A stretch of 64,000 nt of DNA from Lachnotalea glycerini (GTDB lineage Bacteria; Bacillota; Clostridia; Lachnospirales; Lachnospiraceae): NCBI RefSeq assembly GCF_003201285.1, contig NZ_QICS01000009.1:45651-109650 (forward strand). Direction: 5' to 3'. Shown piece after piece: positions 27,586 through 36,119 of the stretch; the first letter of the stretch is position 1, and each line of letters starts with the position of its first letter. Under the pieces are notes generated by a model. It was given only the letters and a program-made list of their open reading frames with translations, was not told the origin of the DNA and did not search any database. A program made the position numbers and the translations under genes.

Positions 27586-29676
27586 TTATATTTCCTGTCG
27601 CTTACTTGACTCTTTAACACTGCATTGTATTTTATATCTTTCTTTTTGGCATCCTTTTCTAATGTATGAAATATTACCTCTTGCATCTCGTTGCAGAATT
27701 ACTTCATTCATATTTCCTTTCTCATAAGAAAATGTCTCATAATCGTCCTCGTATAAGGTAAACTGCGTTTCACCTGTTCCAAATTCCTTTACCTTGATCT
27801 CAAACACCGTATCCTTAGAAACATATAAAACAGGTTTGGCAATTGGAATGATTGTATTTTCTCTTACATAAACTGGAATTTGGTCATAATCTGCTTTTAT
27901 GGTAATGGATTTTCCTCCTTGAATGACTTCCCCTGTAAAGAAATGATACCAGACACCTTCAGGTAAATATATCTGGCGCGTAATTTTATCTTCAATAGTC
28001 AATGGGCATACCAAAAGACTCTTACCAAACATATATTCATCATCAATATTTCTAACCTGTTCATCGTTCGAATAATCCATGACCAAAGCTCTGATTGGCG
28101 GAGTGCCGTTTTGATAATACTCAACAAACGCACTGTATAAATACGGTAATAATTGCATACGAATCTCAAAATATTTCCGACAAGCATTTGTATAATAGGT
28201 TGCTTCCTCCATCCACTCACCTGCAAGATTTTTTTCAATATCTACTTGCTTCCAGGGGGGACTGGGTATTCTCCAGCTATTAATTAAAGCCTGCTCAGAA
28301 AAAACAATCGTCTGGAGTCTTCTCAATAAATCGTTTTCATTCAAACAATCTCTTACTTCCGGTGCCCATAGCAAACCCGAAAATCCGGATGTAACCATTC
28401 CCCTGATAAACTGCTTGTGATCATACAAATCCGAATATAAGACAAATGGGAGCGGTGCGGCTAAAGCTCCGGAAGAACGCACCTGAGAAAAGGTTCGCAC
28501 CAATTCATTTTTAAAAACACGGTACAAAAGATTCTGATATAAGATCCCTATTGCCATATGCATCTGCTCACCATCCATATTGGAAGGAAATTTTGTTGAA
28601 TCAGGAAATGACCAATCGGAAGGATTATAATCAGAATTGTCACACTCATCTAGCTTAAAACCTTTGATACCTAACTTTACAAATTCTTTTTGGTGATACT
28701 GTGCAAATATACTACAAGCTTCTTTGGTTGCGAAATCAGGTACTAATCCATTCCAAACCTCACACTCTCCACTGTATTTCATAATTTGCTCATAAAATGG
28801 TGCTGTTGGATAAACATAACTATGTTCCCAAAGATTTAATTTGTATCCCTTCTGCTCCAATTGTTGTATCATTTGCTGTGGTTTTTCAAATAGGTAAGAC
28901 CATTTATAGGAACAAGAATAGCTATGAGAGTGCCAGCCAGGCTCCAATCCCAAAACATCCATTGGCATATGTTCCTCACGAAATAATCTTGCCAATTCAA
29001 GCACTGTGTCCTGACTGCTGCCTCCATAGGTGCGATACCACATTCCAAGTCCCCACATTGGTGGAAGGCATCCGCCTCCTGAAAACAAATTGTACCGCTG
29101 CACTACTTCTTTGATGTCTCCTGTAAAAAAGTAAATATCGACCCCTTTTACCCTGGGTATTTCAATGATAATTTTTCTTTTTTCTTTCGCTCGTTTCAGG
29201 GCATACAATGCAGACTCGGAAAATTCCTTATGCTCAATATTTTCCTGCTGCATATGTTTGGAACTCCCTTTCTCTGCAACTGTCCCCATGTAGAAACTTA
29301 TATAGCGAAAAGAATCAACAAATAATCCATATCCTGCTGTTGAAATATAAAATGGAACGGGAGCGTGACTTTCTCCCGTATCGGAAGGCGGATCAGAATT
29401 CACTTTTATTATCCTCTTTCTACCTGCATGATTTATGCTTTTAAGCTGCAATCCAAAGCCATAGATATCTTCCGATGCCTCCATTGGCAGTGTTATAGTA
29501 ATTCCTCTTATACTCGTTTCCCATTGCATTTGTTCCATAACTTCTGGTTTTATTTTTCTTTTCTTAAGTTTTTCTAATGCTTCATTTTTTACCGGAAACT
29601 TACGAATAGAGGTTGGATTCCATGTTTCTGGTTCTCCGATTGTAATTCTCCAAATACCATTTGCTATTGCTTTCAT
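27586..29676 (-). CDS. GH31 family alpha-glycosidase
   Basis: A 696-residue cytoplasmic enzyme of the alpha-glucosidase/alpha-xylosidase family. An N-terminal beta-sandwich (to about residue 200) is followed by the catalytic barrel. The nucleophile is probably D343 in GFKLDECDN. The usual WxDMNE motif is altered, as in several divergent GH31 groups. The region VLGLEPGWHSHSYS and a C-terminal beta domain are typical. First gene of the GH31-GH88-GH43 operon. The ribosome site is poor, which suggests weak translation. It probably removes an alpha-linked side chain. Confidence 0.87.
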   Translation of the reverse strand: MKAIANGIWRITIGEPETWNPTSIRKFPVKNEALEKLKKRKIKPEVMEQMQWETSIRGITITLPMEASEDIYGFGLQLKSINHAGRKRIIKVNSDPPSDTGESHAPVPFYISTAGYGLFVDSFRYISFYMGTVAEKGSSKHMQQENIEHKEFSESALYALKRAKEKRKIIIEIPRVKGVDIYFFTGDIKEVVQRYNLFSGGGCLPPMWGLGMWYRTYGGSSQDTVLELARLFREEHMPMDVLGLEPGWHSHSYSCSYKWSYLFEKPQQMIQQLEQKGYKLNLWEHSYVYPTAPFYEQIMKYSGECEVWNGLVPDFATKEACSIFAQYHQKEFVKLGIKGFKLDECDNSDYNPSDWSFPDSTKFPSNMDGEQMHMAIGILYQNLLYRVFKNELVRTFSQVRSSGALAAPLPFVLYSDLYDHKQFIRGMVTSGFSGLLWAPEVRDCLNENDLLRRLQTIVFSEQALINSWRIPSPPWKQVDIEKNLAGEWMEEATYYTNACRKYFEIRMQLLPYLYSAFVEYYQNGTPPIRALVMDYSNDEQVRNIDDEYMFGKSLLVCPLTIEDKITRQIYLPEGVWYHFFTGEVIQGGKSITIKADYDQIPVYVRENTIIPIAKPVLYVSKDTVFEIKVKEFGTGETQFTLYEDDYETFSYEKGNMNEVILQRDARGNISYIRKGCQKERYKIQCSVKESSKRQEI

Positions 29677-29903
29677 CCTTTCTTTTCATCCCTCGTCTTT
29701 CTATTAATAATAAAAATCAGCTATATACATAAACTGCTTTTATATCTTATGAATATAAAATTTATATTCTTTTTCATATTGCAGCAACCGCATAAATTCA
29801 GTTTTTCTTATATTTTATAATAATGCTTTTCTTTCTAAGCTACAATGTATTATAATGTTATTAACTGACTTATTCTGTTATTTTATTTTAAGGGGGAAAC
29901 TCT
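29677..29903. promoter_or_regulatory. Divergent promoter region (GH31 operon / araC-type gene)
   Basis: A 227-bp AT-rich gap. A TATAAT at 29851-29856 is a good -10 for the rightward araC-type gene, although its -35 is weak. No clear promoter faces left, which fits AraC activation of the glycosidase operon. Confidence 0.45.
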
Positions 29904-30704
29904 ATGATTGTAGTTACGAATTGTGGACATGATTCAAGACATAAGACAAAATTTCATATGACGCGCAAAGCCGGTGTACCAAACTATATTCTTTTATTAG
30001 TAAAAACGGAAGCGTTTTTCGAGCTGAACGGTAACATCGAGAAAACGAGCCCAAATATGGCGATACTTTTTGACCGCAATACCTATATACATTATGGTTG
30101 TGAACAAGATTCTTATAATGATGATTGGATTCACTTTGATTTTATTGACGAGCCCTCATTGCTTGATTGCTTAAACATCCCTTTTAACCAACCAATCTAT
30201 CTGCCCCAGATTAATCATTTATCACTCTATATACGCTTACTGGTTCAGGAAAATCATACTCACTCCTTACATCAAAAGCAGATTCAAGATTCTATCATGC
30301 GCATATTTTTATACAGTCTGGATTCTCAGATTGCAATGCTGCCAAGCGCTGTTAAATATCATAAGCATTATCAGATCATGAATCAGCTTCGCATGTATAT
30401 TCTAAACACTCCGCATAAAAAATGGAGCGTGGACTATATGGCTGACTATGTTCATATGAGTCCTTTCTATTTTCAGCATTTATACAAGGAACTTTACCAC
30501 ATCTCCTGTATGCAGGAAGTGATTCTGGCTCGCATTGAAAGGGCAAAGTTTTATCTGACTACTACCGATATGTCAGTCAAGGCTGTGTCTGATTTTTGTG
30601 GGTATGAAAACGATCTGCATTTCATTCGCCAGTTTAAAAAAAAGGAAGGATTGACACCTACGCAATACAGAATTGCTTATCAAATAAAAATTGATTTGTT
30701 ATAA
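29904..30704 (+). CDS. AraC-family regulator of the glycosidase operon
   Basis: A 266-residue regulator. The first 140 residues form a cupin-like ligand-binding domain (NYILLLVKTEAFFELNG, then DDWIHFDF). The last 100 residues are the AraC double helix-turn-helix (WSVDYMADYVHMSPFYFQHLYKE, split by VKAVSDFCGYENDLHFIRQFKKKEG). It is divergent from the GH31-GH88-GH43 operon and likely activates it when an intracellular sugar is bound. The second HTH reads FIRQFKKKEGLTPTQYR, a good match to the family signature. Confidence 0.9.
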   Translation: MIVVTNCGHDSRHKTKFHMTRKAGVPNYILLLVKTEAFFELNGNIEKTSPNMAILFDRNTYIHYGCEQDSYNDDWIHFDFIDEPSLLDCLNIPFNQPIYLPQINHLSLYIRLLVQENHTHSLHQKQIQDSIMRIFLYSLDSQIAMLPSAVKYHKHYQIMNQLRMYILNTPHKKWSVDYMADYVHMSPFYFQHLYKELYHISCMQEVILARIERAKFYLTTTDMSVKAVSDFCGYENDLHFIRQFKKKEGLTPTQYRIAYQIKIDLL

Positions 30705-30750
30705 GCCAATCCTTGCCTAATCTTGAGAAGATAGGAAGTAATGAATGAAA

Positions 30751-31248
30751 TTATATGATATCCGTTTTATTTGTATTGAGGTCATGATAAGCAAGCCGTT
30801 TGAATGCAATTTCTTCCCATTTTGTAGCGGCTTGTCCATAATTACAATAAGGATCAATGGAAATGCCCCCTCGAGGAGTGAATCTTCCCCATACTTCAAT
30901 ATATTTAGGTTCCATAAGTGCAATCAAATCTTTCATAATAATATTGATGCAGTCTTCATGAAAATCTCCATGATTTCTAAAACTAAACAGATAAAGTTTT
31001 AGAGACTTGCTTTCTACCATTCTAACATTGGGTACATAGGAAATCGCAATTGATGCAAAATCAGGTTGTCCGGTAATAGGACAAAGACTGGTGAATTCTG
31101 GACAATTGAATTTCACAAAATAGTCATTCTCCTGATGCTTATTGACAAAGGTTTCTAATACAGACGGATTATAATCCATTTGATATTTGGTTCCTTGATT
31201 TCCTAAATGTGTAATTCCTGTTGTTTCTTCTTTTATTCTTCCTGTCAT
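30751..31248 (-). CDS. queF: NADPH-dependent 7-cyano-7-deazaguanine reductase
   Basis: Reduces preQ0 to preQ1, the last soluble step before tRNA insertion of queuosine. The protein is 165 residues, the size of the short unimodular QueF. The nucleophile Cys56 and Asp63 lie in [14 protein letters not shown]. The NADPH/subunit motif is [12 protein letters not shown], followed by FHE. The start at 31248 has an AGAGGAAAA site. An open frame continues upstream into queC, but those residues do not belong to QueF. Last gene of the queDECF operon. Confidence 0.95.
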   Translation of the reverse strand: MTGRIKEETTGITHLGNQGTKYQMDYNPSVLETFVNKHQENDYFVKFNCPEFTSLCPITGQPDFASIAISYVPNVRMVESKSLKLYLFSFRNHGDFHEDCINIIMKDLIALMEPKYIEVWGRFTPRGGISIDPYCNYGQAATKWEEIAFKRLAYHDLNTNKTDII

Positions 31249-31276
31249 AACGTGTTTTCCTCTCTTATTAATTAGA

Positions 31277-31957
31277 TCAGACATTCGCCGGATCACATAC
31301 GCCATTTTCTGCAAATGCGTTAATTCGGTCGATGCAAGTTCCACATTTTCCACATGGCTTCTCATCCCCTTCGTAACAGCTCCAGGTTAATTCATAGGGC
31401 ACTTTTAATGCAAGGCCTTCTTGTACTATTTTTTTCTTGGTCCACATAACAAAAGGCGCCTCTATCTTAAGTTGATTTCCACTTCCTATATAAATGGCCT
31501 GATTCATTGCTTCTTGGAAAGCACTGCTGCAATCTGGATAGGCATTGCCTGCTGCGTCATCACTGTGAGCTCCATAGTATATGATGCCGCATCCCTTTGA
31601 CAAAGCAATACTCGCAGCAGAAGACAAAAACAAGCCGTTACGAAAAGGTACGTAGGTCGATACTGGTTTTCCGTAACGCTTTTCTAACTGCTTTACATAA
31701 GTCTCCTTGGGAATTTCCTGCTTGGAATGTTCCAATAATGAGCAATCACTGTACTCAAATATTTTTGATAAATCTAAGTATATCAATTCGACTTGATAAT
31801 AATCTGCAATTTTTCTTGCCGCTTCTATTTCCTTTGTATGTTTTTGTCCATACGAAACAGTAAGTGTAACTACATTTTTTCTTCCATATTTTTCAATCGC
31901 CAATCCCAGACAGGTTGAGCTGTCTACTCCGCCGCTTAATAGTACCAATGCTTTCAT
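31277..31957 (-). CDS. queC: 7-cyano-7-deazaguanine synthase
   Basis: Converts 7-carboxy-7-deazaguanine to preQ0 with ATP and ammonia. The 226-residue protein has the PP-loop SGGVDSS (residues 8-14), the [15 protein letters not shown] stretch and a C-terminal four-Cys zinc site ([15 protein letters not shown]). The ATG at 31957 follows GAGGAG by 7 bases. It lies between queE and queF. Confidence 0.96.
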   Translation of the reverse strand: MKALVLLSGGVDSSTCLGLAIEKYGRKNVVTLTVSYGQKHTKEIEAARKIADYYQVELIYLDLSKIFEYSDCSLLEHSKQEIPKETYVKQLEKRYGKPVSTYVPFRNGLFLSSAASIALSKGCGIIYYGAHSDDAAGNAYPDCSSAFQEAMNQAIYIGSGNQLKIEAPFVMWTKKKIVQEGLALKVPYELTWSCYEGDEKPCGKCGTCIDRINAFAENGVCDPANV

Positions 31958-32004
31958 AAATAATCTCCTCATCTAACCTAATTATTTCTTATCTGCTCTA
32001 TAAA

Positions 32005-32673
32005 TTAAACCCCTCGCTGATTGGGTTCCCATATGATTTTGTGCATCTGTAGCTGTAGTGTTACTCCATTCATAGAATGTTTTATCATATAATTCACTAC
32101 GTCTACTAAATCGATTTTGTTATATACCGTACTGATATAGACATGACATTGATTCATTAATTGATTTGCTGTAATGATATCTCTTGCACGATCTAAATCC
32201 TGTAAATTACCTACCACGAATTTAACAGTATCTTTCTTTTTCAACAATTTAAAATTAGTTACTAACATTTCTGATTCCATCATACTTGACGCAAGCTTAT
32301 AATCCATTGTGAAAGAAGGAGCATGGTCAATTGCTGCAAACATTGATAAATCTATGCTTCCGTTTGTTTCAATTTCTACTTGTAAATCAGTATCTTTTGT
32401 TAGCATTTGAATCAGTTGTATTATGTTTGGATTTTGTAAAGGTTCGCCTCCTGTCAGCGTAACATTTTTTACGCCTGTTTCTTTGATATAATTGTAAATT
32501 TGTTGATCTGACATTAATGTATAGGCGGCATCCTTTTGGTTTGCCCAAGCAGTATCACAATAAGAGCAATTCAGATTACATCCCTTAAATCGAATAAACA
32601 CAGCCAATTGCCCTGCCAATACTCCTTCTCCATTTATGCTGACAAATTTCTCTACTACCTTATACTTAGACAT
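32005..32673 (-). CDS. queE: 7-carboxy-7-deazaguanine synthase (radical SAM)
   Basis: A radical SAM enzyme that converts 6-carboxytetrahydropterin to 7-carboxy-7-deazaguanine. The 222-residue protein has its Fe-S ligands C32, C36 and C39 (CNLNCSYC, the CxxxCxxC form) and the SAM-binding TLTGGEPL. Its start overlaps queD by 19 bp, indicating translational coupling. A GAGGAGG site lies within the queD end. Confidence 0.96.
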   Translation of the reverse strand: MSKYKVVEKFVSINGEGVLAGQLAVFIRFKGCNLNCSYCDTAWANQKDAAYTLMSDQQIYNYIKETGVKNVTLTGGEPLQNPNIIQLIQMLTKDTDLQVEIETNGSIDLSMFAAIDHAPSFTMDYKLASSMMESEMLVTNFKLLKKKDTVKFVVGNLQDLDRARDIITANQLMNQCHVYISTVYNKIDLVDVVNYMIKHSMNGVTLQLQMHKIIWEPNQRGV

Positions 32674-33095
32674 GAATCCTCCTCATAAGAAGCACAATTA
32701 TTCGGTGTTTCATAAATGGTGGCACGTTTCATTTGATAGCCTTTTTTCACCATTTTATTATAAAAATATCTTGCAAACAGCTCTGCTGTTGGTCGAAAGT
32801 CCAACTCAATAATACGAAAGCCTTCTTCTCTGAGTGCCTGAAGAGTGGTGATTTTCAACGAATTCTTCTCAATCAGCAATGCATGGTCTAAATAATCTAC
32901 TTCTTTTTTTATATCCTGCTTCAGCTTTGCAAAGTCAACAACCATTCCTTTTAACTGCTTCTCATCTTGCAATACCAGACTCATCACTTCAACCACAACA
33001 CGCCATCTATGCCCATGTATATTCTTACACTTTCCTTCATAATCTGCCAGAAAATGTGCAGAATCAAAGCATTGTTCCGATTTTAAATAATACAT
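32655..33095 (-). CDS. queD: 6-carboxy-5,6,7,8-tetrahydropterin synthase
   Basis: Makes 6-carboxytetrahydropterin from dihydroneopterin triphosphate, the first committed step to preQ1. The 146-residue PTPS/QueD fold has zinc ligands H14, H27 and H29 (SAHF and IHGH) and catalytic C23 (CKNIHGH). The C-terminal ETPNNCASY carries the pterin-binding Glu. First gene of the que operon, placed after a preQ1 riboswitch leader. Confidence 0.95.
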   Translation of the reverse strand: MYYLKSEQCFDSAHFLADYEGKCKNIHGHRWRVVVEVMSLVLQDEKQLKGMVVDFAKLKQDIKKEVDYLDHALLIEKNSLKITTLQALREEGFRIIELDFRPTAELFARYFYNKMVKKGYQMKRATIYETPNNCASYEEDSCLSIR

Positions 33096-33140
33096 AATTA
33101 TTTATCCTTTCCTATGAAATAAAAATTCCCTACACCGCAA

Positions 33141-33172
33141 AAAAATAGGCATACAAAACTATGCCTATTTTT
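33141..33172 (-). terminator. Leader terminator of the que operon
   Basis: Stem AAAAATAGGCATA/TATGCCTATTTTT with a 6-base loop, followed by T residues when read leftward. It lies between the preQ1 aptamer and queD and would end transcription early when preQ1 is abundant. Confidence 0.8.
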
Positions 33173-33242
33173 AATACTCGTTATCATAATTAATTGAGTG
33201 AATCTTCTAATTCACCTTTTAATTAACTCTATTAAAATCAGC

Positions 33243-33284
33243 CCTGGTTTTGTTTAAAGACAGGATGGTACAAATGAACTGTCT
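33243..33284 (-). ncRNA. preQ1-I riboswitch aptamer
   Basis: Read leftward, a stem AGACAG/CTGTCT encloses the loop ttcatttgtaccatc and is followed by the A-rich tail ttaaacaaaaccagg. The loop bases TTTGT can pair with ACAAA of the tail, giving the H-type pseudoknot of preQ1 class I. The tail closely resembles that of the Thermoanaerobacter tengcongensis preQ1 riboswitch as I remember it. It lies just downstream of a good promoter and upstream of the leader terminator of queDECF, so transcriptional control by preQ1 is expected. No covariance search was run. Confidence 0.75.
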
Positions 33285-33299
33285 ATTAATTTCCTAATG

Positions 33300-33329
33300 A
33301 GTATAGCATTGAAAAGATGATCGTGTCAA
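33300..33329 (-). promoter_or_regulatory. Promoter of the que operon
   Basis: Read leftward: a consensus TTGACA (33324-33329), an 18-bp spacer, then TATACT (33300-33305). Transcription would start about 5-10 bases before the riboswitch aptamer. Confidence 0.8.
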
Positions 33330-33371
33330 GCTTGAATGGCTTTCACTTATCATTTCATAAATTTATTGAAT

Positions 33372-34124
33372 CTACTTTACTTTTTCCAAAATAAAGTTCA
33401 CGGCTATTGCAGTTGCCTCATCTAATGCGTTTGTAAATCCATGATCCTGTCCATCCATTAGATGTAGCTTACTGTCTGCATACACATCATAATAACGCTG
33501 TGATGCCGTGTAGCTGACAATGGGATCTTTCGTTCCATGAATCAGGCATACAGGTCCTTGAAATTGTGCGGATACTTCATAAATTGGCAGCTTCTGTGCA
33601 ATTCTAAAATAAAGGCTGCTTAACCGTTTATCCCAAAACTGAATATATTCTGGTATATTGGACGGATCGTATTCTGTCCCCATTAATGTCCCTTTGATTG
33701 CATCATCCTTTAACGTTGCAGCAGGTGCCATCTGAACAAGACAGGTAAACTCGTGCGGATAATATCCAGCAAGCATGCCAGCCACTACCCCTCCTTGTGA
33801 ATGCCCCAGAATGCTGATGTTTTCAGCGAATGGGAGGCTCTTTGCATAGCGCAAAATCTCTCTGCCATCTTCAATTTCATTCATTACCGTCATATCTTCA
33901 AATATGCCTTCACTTTCGCCATGACCATTGAAATCAAAACGTACAGAAGCAATCCCTTTCTTGAGCAGTTCCTTTGCTACATTGACATGAAGAGGCTCCA
34001 TACGATTTCCGGTAAAACCATGCATGAGAATTACAAGAGGGCATGTTTCATTTTCTTTTAATTCCGGTTTTTCTAGTGTTCCTACTAAATTTAATCCTCC
34101 GCGTTTTATTTTTACAAGTTCCAT
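33372..34124 (-). CDS. Cinnamoyl/feruloyl esterase-type alpha/beta hydrolase
   Basis: A 250-residue cytoplasmic serine hydrolase with nucleophile S109 (GHSQGG), acid D200 (HGTKDPIVSY) and H228 (DHGF). The lid-region stretch APAATLKDDAIKGTLMGTEYDP and the LYFRIAQKLPIYEVSAQF segment closely recall the Lactobacillus johnsonii cinnamoyl esterase LJ0536. It probably releases hydroxycinnamates such as ferulate from plant-derived esters. That fits the nearby glycan locus and the phenolic-acid-type neighbour. Confidence 0.88.
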   Translation of the reverse strand: MELVKIKRGGLNLVGTLEKPELKENETCPLVILMHGFTGNRMEPLHVNVAKELLKKGIASVRFDFNGHGESEGIFEDMTVMNEIEDGREILRYAKSLPFAENISILGHSQGGVVAGMLAGYYPHEFTCLVQMAPAATLKDDAIKGTLMGTEYDPSNIPEYIQFWDKRLSSLYFRIAQKLPIYEVSAQFQGPVCLIHGTKDPIVSYTASQRYYDVYADSKLHLMDGQDHGFTNALDEATAIAVNFILEKVK

Positions 34125-34199
34125 ATTTCATTTCTCCTTTCGTTTATTGGCTTAACTTTTTTATGAGCTGCTTGGTAGAATACATATAACAGTAACAAG

Positions 34200-34242
34200 C
34201 GATACAAATTGACCGCCTTGCTGCCAGTCTGGCAAATTTGTA
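34200..34242. other. Inverted repeat between esterase and amidohydrolase genes
   Basis: Arms atacaaatt and aatttgtat enclose a small inner palindrome tgccagtctggca (34222-34234). There is no T-tract in either direction. Terminator or operator role is undecided. Confidence 0.35.
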
Positions 34243-35247
34243 TTACTTTAAACGTGGAAACAGTTTTAATGCGTTTTCACGGTAAATAAAACGACGTTGC
34301 TCATCAGTAATCAAATTAGTTTGATCTAACGCCTCCGCTAAGACAATACATCCAGCCTCTGGTGTATATGAATAATCACTTCCATAGAATAAATGATCAA
34401 CCTCCGCAATTTGTAAAAGAGCAGATAATTGCACTGGCAGGCAAACCCCTGCGACATCATAATATAACCCCTTTAATGCAGTATATACATCAATCTCTCT
34501 TTCCGTATAATTACGAAATAAAGAGGGAGTAAATTTAATCGCGCTGGCAAGTCTATCAGCAAACACTGATAAAAATGCACCGGCATGAGGAATAACAAAT
34601 TTAATATCCGGAAAACGTTTTAATGTTCCATTTAAGATCATATTGGTTACGGTACGGGTGGTATCAAAAAAATATTCCAATATTGGAAGTGGCAGATATT
34701 CCAGAACATTTTGTGGGACGCAACCAGGTTTATTTGGATGAAGAACCACTACCGATTTGTGTCCGTTTAACTCATCAAGTATAGGGTCAAAACACGAATC
34801 TCCCAGATAAATCCCCTGTGTATTTGTAGGTAAAGCAAAACCATCGGCATGCAAATCATTCAATGCATATTGAATTTCTTCAATACTATCCTTTCGATCG
34901 GGTACTGGTAACGATGCCAGCAAACCAAATTGACCAGGGTATTTCTTCACAAGTTCCGCGCCATCTTCATTTACTTTTCTAGCCAATATTTTAGTGGCAT
35001 TTTTATCTCCAAAATTAATATGGGGAGCAGACATTGATAGCATAGAAGTAGAAATATCTAGTTTTTTCATAACTTCTAAATGTACTTGTGGATCCCATTC
35101 GGGAGTTGGATAACCATCTGGATTTGTTTCTCCTCTAGCCAATAGCGCTTCTCGATAGGCTTGTGGTAAATAATGTACATGCATGTCAATTTTTGGTATT
35201 CCATTTCCCTTGTAATTACTTTTTATACTTTTCATGTTCCTATCCAT
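34243..35247 (-). CDS. ACMSD-family amidohydrolase / possible aromatic acid decarboxylase
   Basis: A 334-residue metal-dependent (beta/alpha)8 enzyme of the amidohydrolase_2 group. Metal ligands are H23 and H25 (DMHVHYLP), a His in VVLHPN, a His in IPHAGAF and Asp in YGSDYSYTP. The family includes aminocarboxymuconate semialdehyde decarboxylase and gamma-resorcylate/6-methylsalicylate decarboxylases. Its closeness to a cinnamoyl esterase gene suggests a phenolic-acid step, but no sequence feature fixes the substrate. GGGGGAG precedes the ATG. Confidence 0.8.
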   Translation of the reverse strand: MDRNMKSIKSNYKGNGIPKIDMHVHYLPQAYREALLARGETNPDGYPTPEWDPQVHLEVMKKLDISTSMLSMSAPHINFGDKNATKILARKVNEDGAELVKKYPGQFGLLASLPVPDRKDSIEEIQYALNDLHADGFALPTNTQGIYLGDSCFDPILDELNGHKSVVVLHPNKPGCVPQNVLEYLPLPILEYFFDTTRTVTNMILNGTLKRFPDIKFVIPHAGAFLSVFADRLASAIKFTPSLFRNYTEREIDVYTALKGLYYDVAGVCLPVQLSALLQIAEVDHLFYGSDYSYTPEAGCIVLAEALDQTNLITDEQRRFIYRENALKLFPRLK

Positions 35248-35405
35248 ATTTCTCCCCCTCTTCTTAATAAGTTATGGATATTTGTAAAACCCCACAATAT
35301 ATCATTTTTAATCGATCAATAGTAACATATAACGCAAATACCCGATGACTTATATTGAGGTAATATCATTGCTCACTCTATAGATATGTTTCATTTTTTG
35401 TTGAT

Positions 35406-35876
35406 TTAATTATCATCCTCATCATCTATATTCGTCATTATCAATGTATTAAAATCTGCATTTCTGGCTTTCTCAGCCATGATATGAAGCTTATTAATTA
35501 CAAAATCCTGAGTGTCTTTATCTATTCCATCTGAAATATAATCAATCCATTTTTCTATCAGGCTATAAATTTGCTCTTTGTAGTCCTTACCCTTATCGGT
35601 AAGATAAAGGTTTTTAGCTCTTTTATCTTGTTCATTAATTTTTCTTATTATAAACCCTTTATTGACCAACGAGTTTATATTTTTTGTAGCTATTGATTTG
35701 TCTATCAGAAGAATGGAAGCGAGCTTCTCTTGATTCATTCCCTCATTATCATACAAGTTTACTAAGAATATACATTCCCAATAATTCAAACCTATCTTTT
35801 TAAAAGCAAGATTAATATAAGTTTGAAGTTGTCTGTTTAAGATTCCAAAAAATCTTGCATTGTGCTTTACATTCAT
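35406..35876 (-). CDS. MarR-family regulator
   Basis: A 156-residue winged-helix regulator (LNYWECIFLVNLYDNEGMNQEKLASILLIDKS, then GFIIRKINEQDKRAKNLYLTDKG wing). MarR regulators of phenolic-acid and esterase genes act as dimers that lift off DNA on ligand binding. The ATG at 35876 follows AAAGGAGAT. A palindrome lies directly before that site and a stronger one lies in front of the divergent esterase gene. This indicates autorepression and esterase control. A TTG nine codons upstream would overlap the palindrome and is rejected. Confidence 0.88.
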   Translation of the reverse strand: MNVKHNARFFGILNRQLQTYINLAFKKIGLNYWECIFLVNLYDNEGMNQEKLASILLIDKSIATKNINSLVNKGFIIRKINEQDKRAKNLYLTDKGKDYKEQIYSLIEKWIDYISDGIDKDTQDFVINKLHIMAEKARNADFNTLIMTNIDDEDDN

Positions 35877-35889
35877 TCCAATCTCCTTT

Positions 35890-35904
35890 GTTGATTTGTT
35901 CAAC
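35890..35904. promoter_or_regulatory. MarR operator at the regulator start
   Basis: The sequence gttgatttgttcaac has the TTGA-N5-TCAA core shared with the stronger site near 36045. It sits directly before the marR ribosome site, so it would block the marR transcript. Confidence 0.6.
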
Positions 35905-36030
35905 TATATTATATTTTTTTAAATTCATCTTGTCAACTAATATTATAATATCAGGGTCAAAATTTTATGTATTTAGTCATATTTATATAAATTTTTTAAT
36001 ATTATTCAAACACTTTTAAAATTTAGCTTT

Positions 36031-36067
36031 AAAATTAGTTGATATTTTCAACTAATTTTGTTATACT
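36031..36067 (+). promoter_or_regulatory. MarR operator embedded in the esterase promoter
   Basis: A perfect inverted repeat of 12-bp arms, aaaattagttga and tcaactaatttt, with a 5-bp spacer (36031-36059). A -35 TTGATA (36039-36044) and a -10 TATACT (36062-36067) are 17 bp apart and overlap the palindrome. Bound MarR would cover the -35 box and spacer. Confidence 0.78.
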
Positions 36068-36119
36068 TAAGTCATTCATTAAATATTACTAATTTATCAT
36101 GTGAAAGAAGGTTTTATTC

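Noticed and set aside
33171..33241. AT-rich hairpin in the que leader as a second aptamer
   Set aside because: A stem (gtgaat/attcac inside ttaatt/aattaa) can form, but no known aptamer signature is visible. It is more likely a spacer or antiterminator.
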